This document shows positions 63,689 to 64,000 of a DNA stretch of 64,000 nucleotides, in pieces. The stretch's first letter is position 1, and each line of letters begins with the position of its first letter. The position numbers and the translations under genes were made by a program. The stretch comes from Chloroflexota bacterium. GTDB lineage: Bacteria; Chloroflexota; Anaerolineae; J102. A model generated the notes under the pieces. The model was not told the DNA's origin. It made no database searches and was given only the letters and a program-made list of their open reading frames with translations. Location: positions 1-64,000 of the forward strand of contig JAKOVD010000209.1 in assembly GCA_029782215.1 (NCBI GenBank), given 5' to 3'.

Positions 63689-64000
63689 CCAATGTGCAGC
63701 ATGCGTTCCACGGCGGTGTAAGCGCGCACGCGGATTTCCTCAGGGACATCGATGACGTACTGGGTGTACAGCAGCGCGTCGCGTGTGTCCTGGAGCGTGA
63801 TCTGGTTCATATGCGGGCAGCGCACGGAACAAAGGCGGAGCATGTCTTTGTCGGGATTGGCGGCGGCCACGTTGTCCCCCATCGAGCATTCGGTCAGGAG
63901 CAGGTAGTGGGGCGCGCGGGATTGCTCGACATAACGAATCATGGCGTTGGTGCTGCCGGAGAAGTCAGACGCGGCCACCACCTCGGGACTGCACTCGGGA
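63685..64000 (-). CDS. nadA: Quinolinate synthase, C-terminal part (truncated by window edge)
   Basis: An open frame enters from the window end and stops at 63685. It encodes the last about 105 residues of the iron-sulfur enzyme that condenses iminoaspartate with dihydroxyacetone phosphate. PECSPEVVAASDFSGSTNAMI, LTECSMGDNVAA and LCSVRCPHMNQITL hold Cys ligands and substrate-site residues of the family. It precedes and overlaps nadB, so the two steps are translationally coupled. Confidence 0.93.
   Translation of the reverse strand, partial: PECSPEVVAASDFSGSTNAMIRYVEQSRAPHYLLLTECSMGDNVAAANPDKDMLRLCSVRCPHMNQITLQDTRDALLYTQYVIDVPEEIRVRAYTAVERMLHIG

Overview
The window is a GC-rich bacterial chromosome segment with tightly packed genes and many 4-nt ATGA start/stop overlaps. 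Several traits point to Chloroflexota (Anaerolineae/Caldilineae-like): an isopentenyl phosphate kinase gene, secreted proteins with long Thr-Pro linkers, LVIVD-type beta-propellers, zinc-ribbon membrane proteins, and intergenic spacers full of short ACGTT-type and palindromic repeats. This placement is inferred from gene content and style, not from a marker gene. I saw no rRNA, tRNA or CRISPR array.

Layout. 1-6.4 kb: a truncated gene with its ribosome site in a hairpin, glutamine-dependent NAD synthetase (nadE), a GNAT, an orphan Phd/YefM antitoxin, a mercuric-reductase/lipoamide-dehydrogenase-like flavoprotein and an aldo/keto reductase. 6.4-9.8 kb: a large secreted LVIVD propeller protein bracketed by two copies of the aldo/keto reductase 3' end plus a 51-bp palindrome, which looks like a duplication or insertion scar. 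9.8-17.1 kb: a lipoprotein, a secreted protein with eleven 34-residue Cys repeats, a NOL1/NOP2/Sun-type RNA methyltransferase, ferrochelatase, CorA and an HDAC-family deacetylase. 17.3-25.7 kb: a complete kdp potassium-uptake operon (kdpF-A-B-C-D-E) with two extra small membrane proteins and a switch-like hairpin pair in front of kdpD.

26.5-46.7 kb is a long minus-strand run of mostly envelope-related genes. It starts with an operon of a TIM-barrel GH-like multidomain protein, a companion protein sharing its C-terminal module, and a GNAT. It continues with a GT39-like membrane glycosyltransferase, a FecR-domain protein, acylphosphatase, TPR and HEAT proteins, an AEC transporter, a LysM protein, isopentenyl phosphate kinase coupled to a lytic transglycosylase, a subtilase, a DegV protein and an M1-type peptidase. 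46.7-59.3 kb (plus strand) holds a metallophosphoesterase, a queuosine-precursor transporter, a YhfC-type intramembrane protease, an ABC-2 exporter whose ATPase and permease are separated by an AbrB/PIN toxin-antitoxin pair and a DUF1156 methylase stub, then a PQQ-type sugar dehydrogenase-like protein, an FG-GAP/PhoD fusion lipoprotein and an SH3/GH99-like protein. 59.4-64 kb (minus) holds a polyamine operon (pyruvoyl arginine decarboxylase, agmatinase, deoxyhypusine-synthase-like) and nadB-nadA, the latter cut by the window end.

The most distinctive items are an undescribed C-terminal module shared by two adjacent proteins (about 27.1 and 28.0 kb), a recurring (W/Y)LPLL C-terminal motif on three exported proteins, the toxin-antitoxin/DUF1156 remnant splitting an ABC operon, the aldo/keto reductase tail duplication, and the kdp operon extras. 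I found no intact, clearly new multi-gene system. The GH-like/shared-module/GNAT operon is the best candidate.
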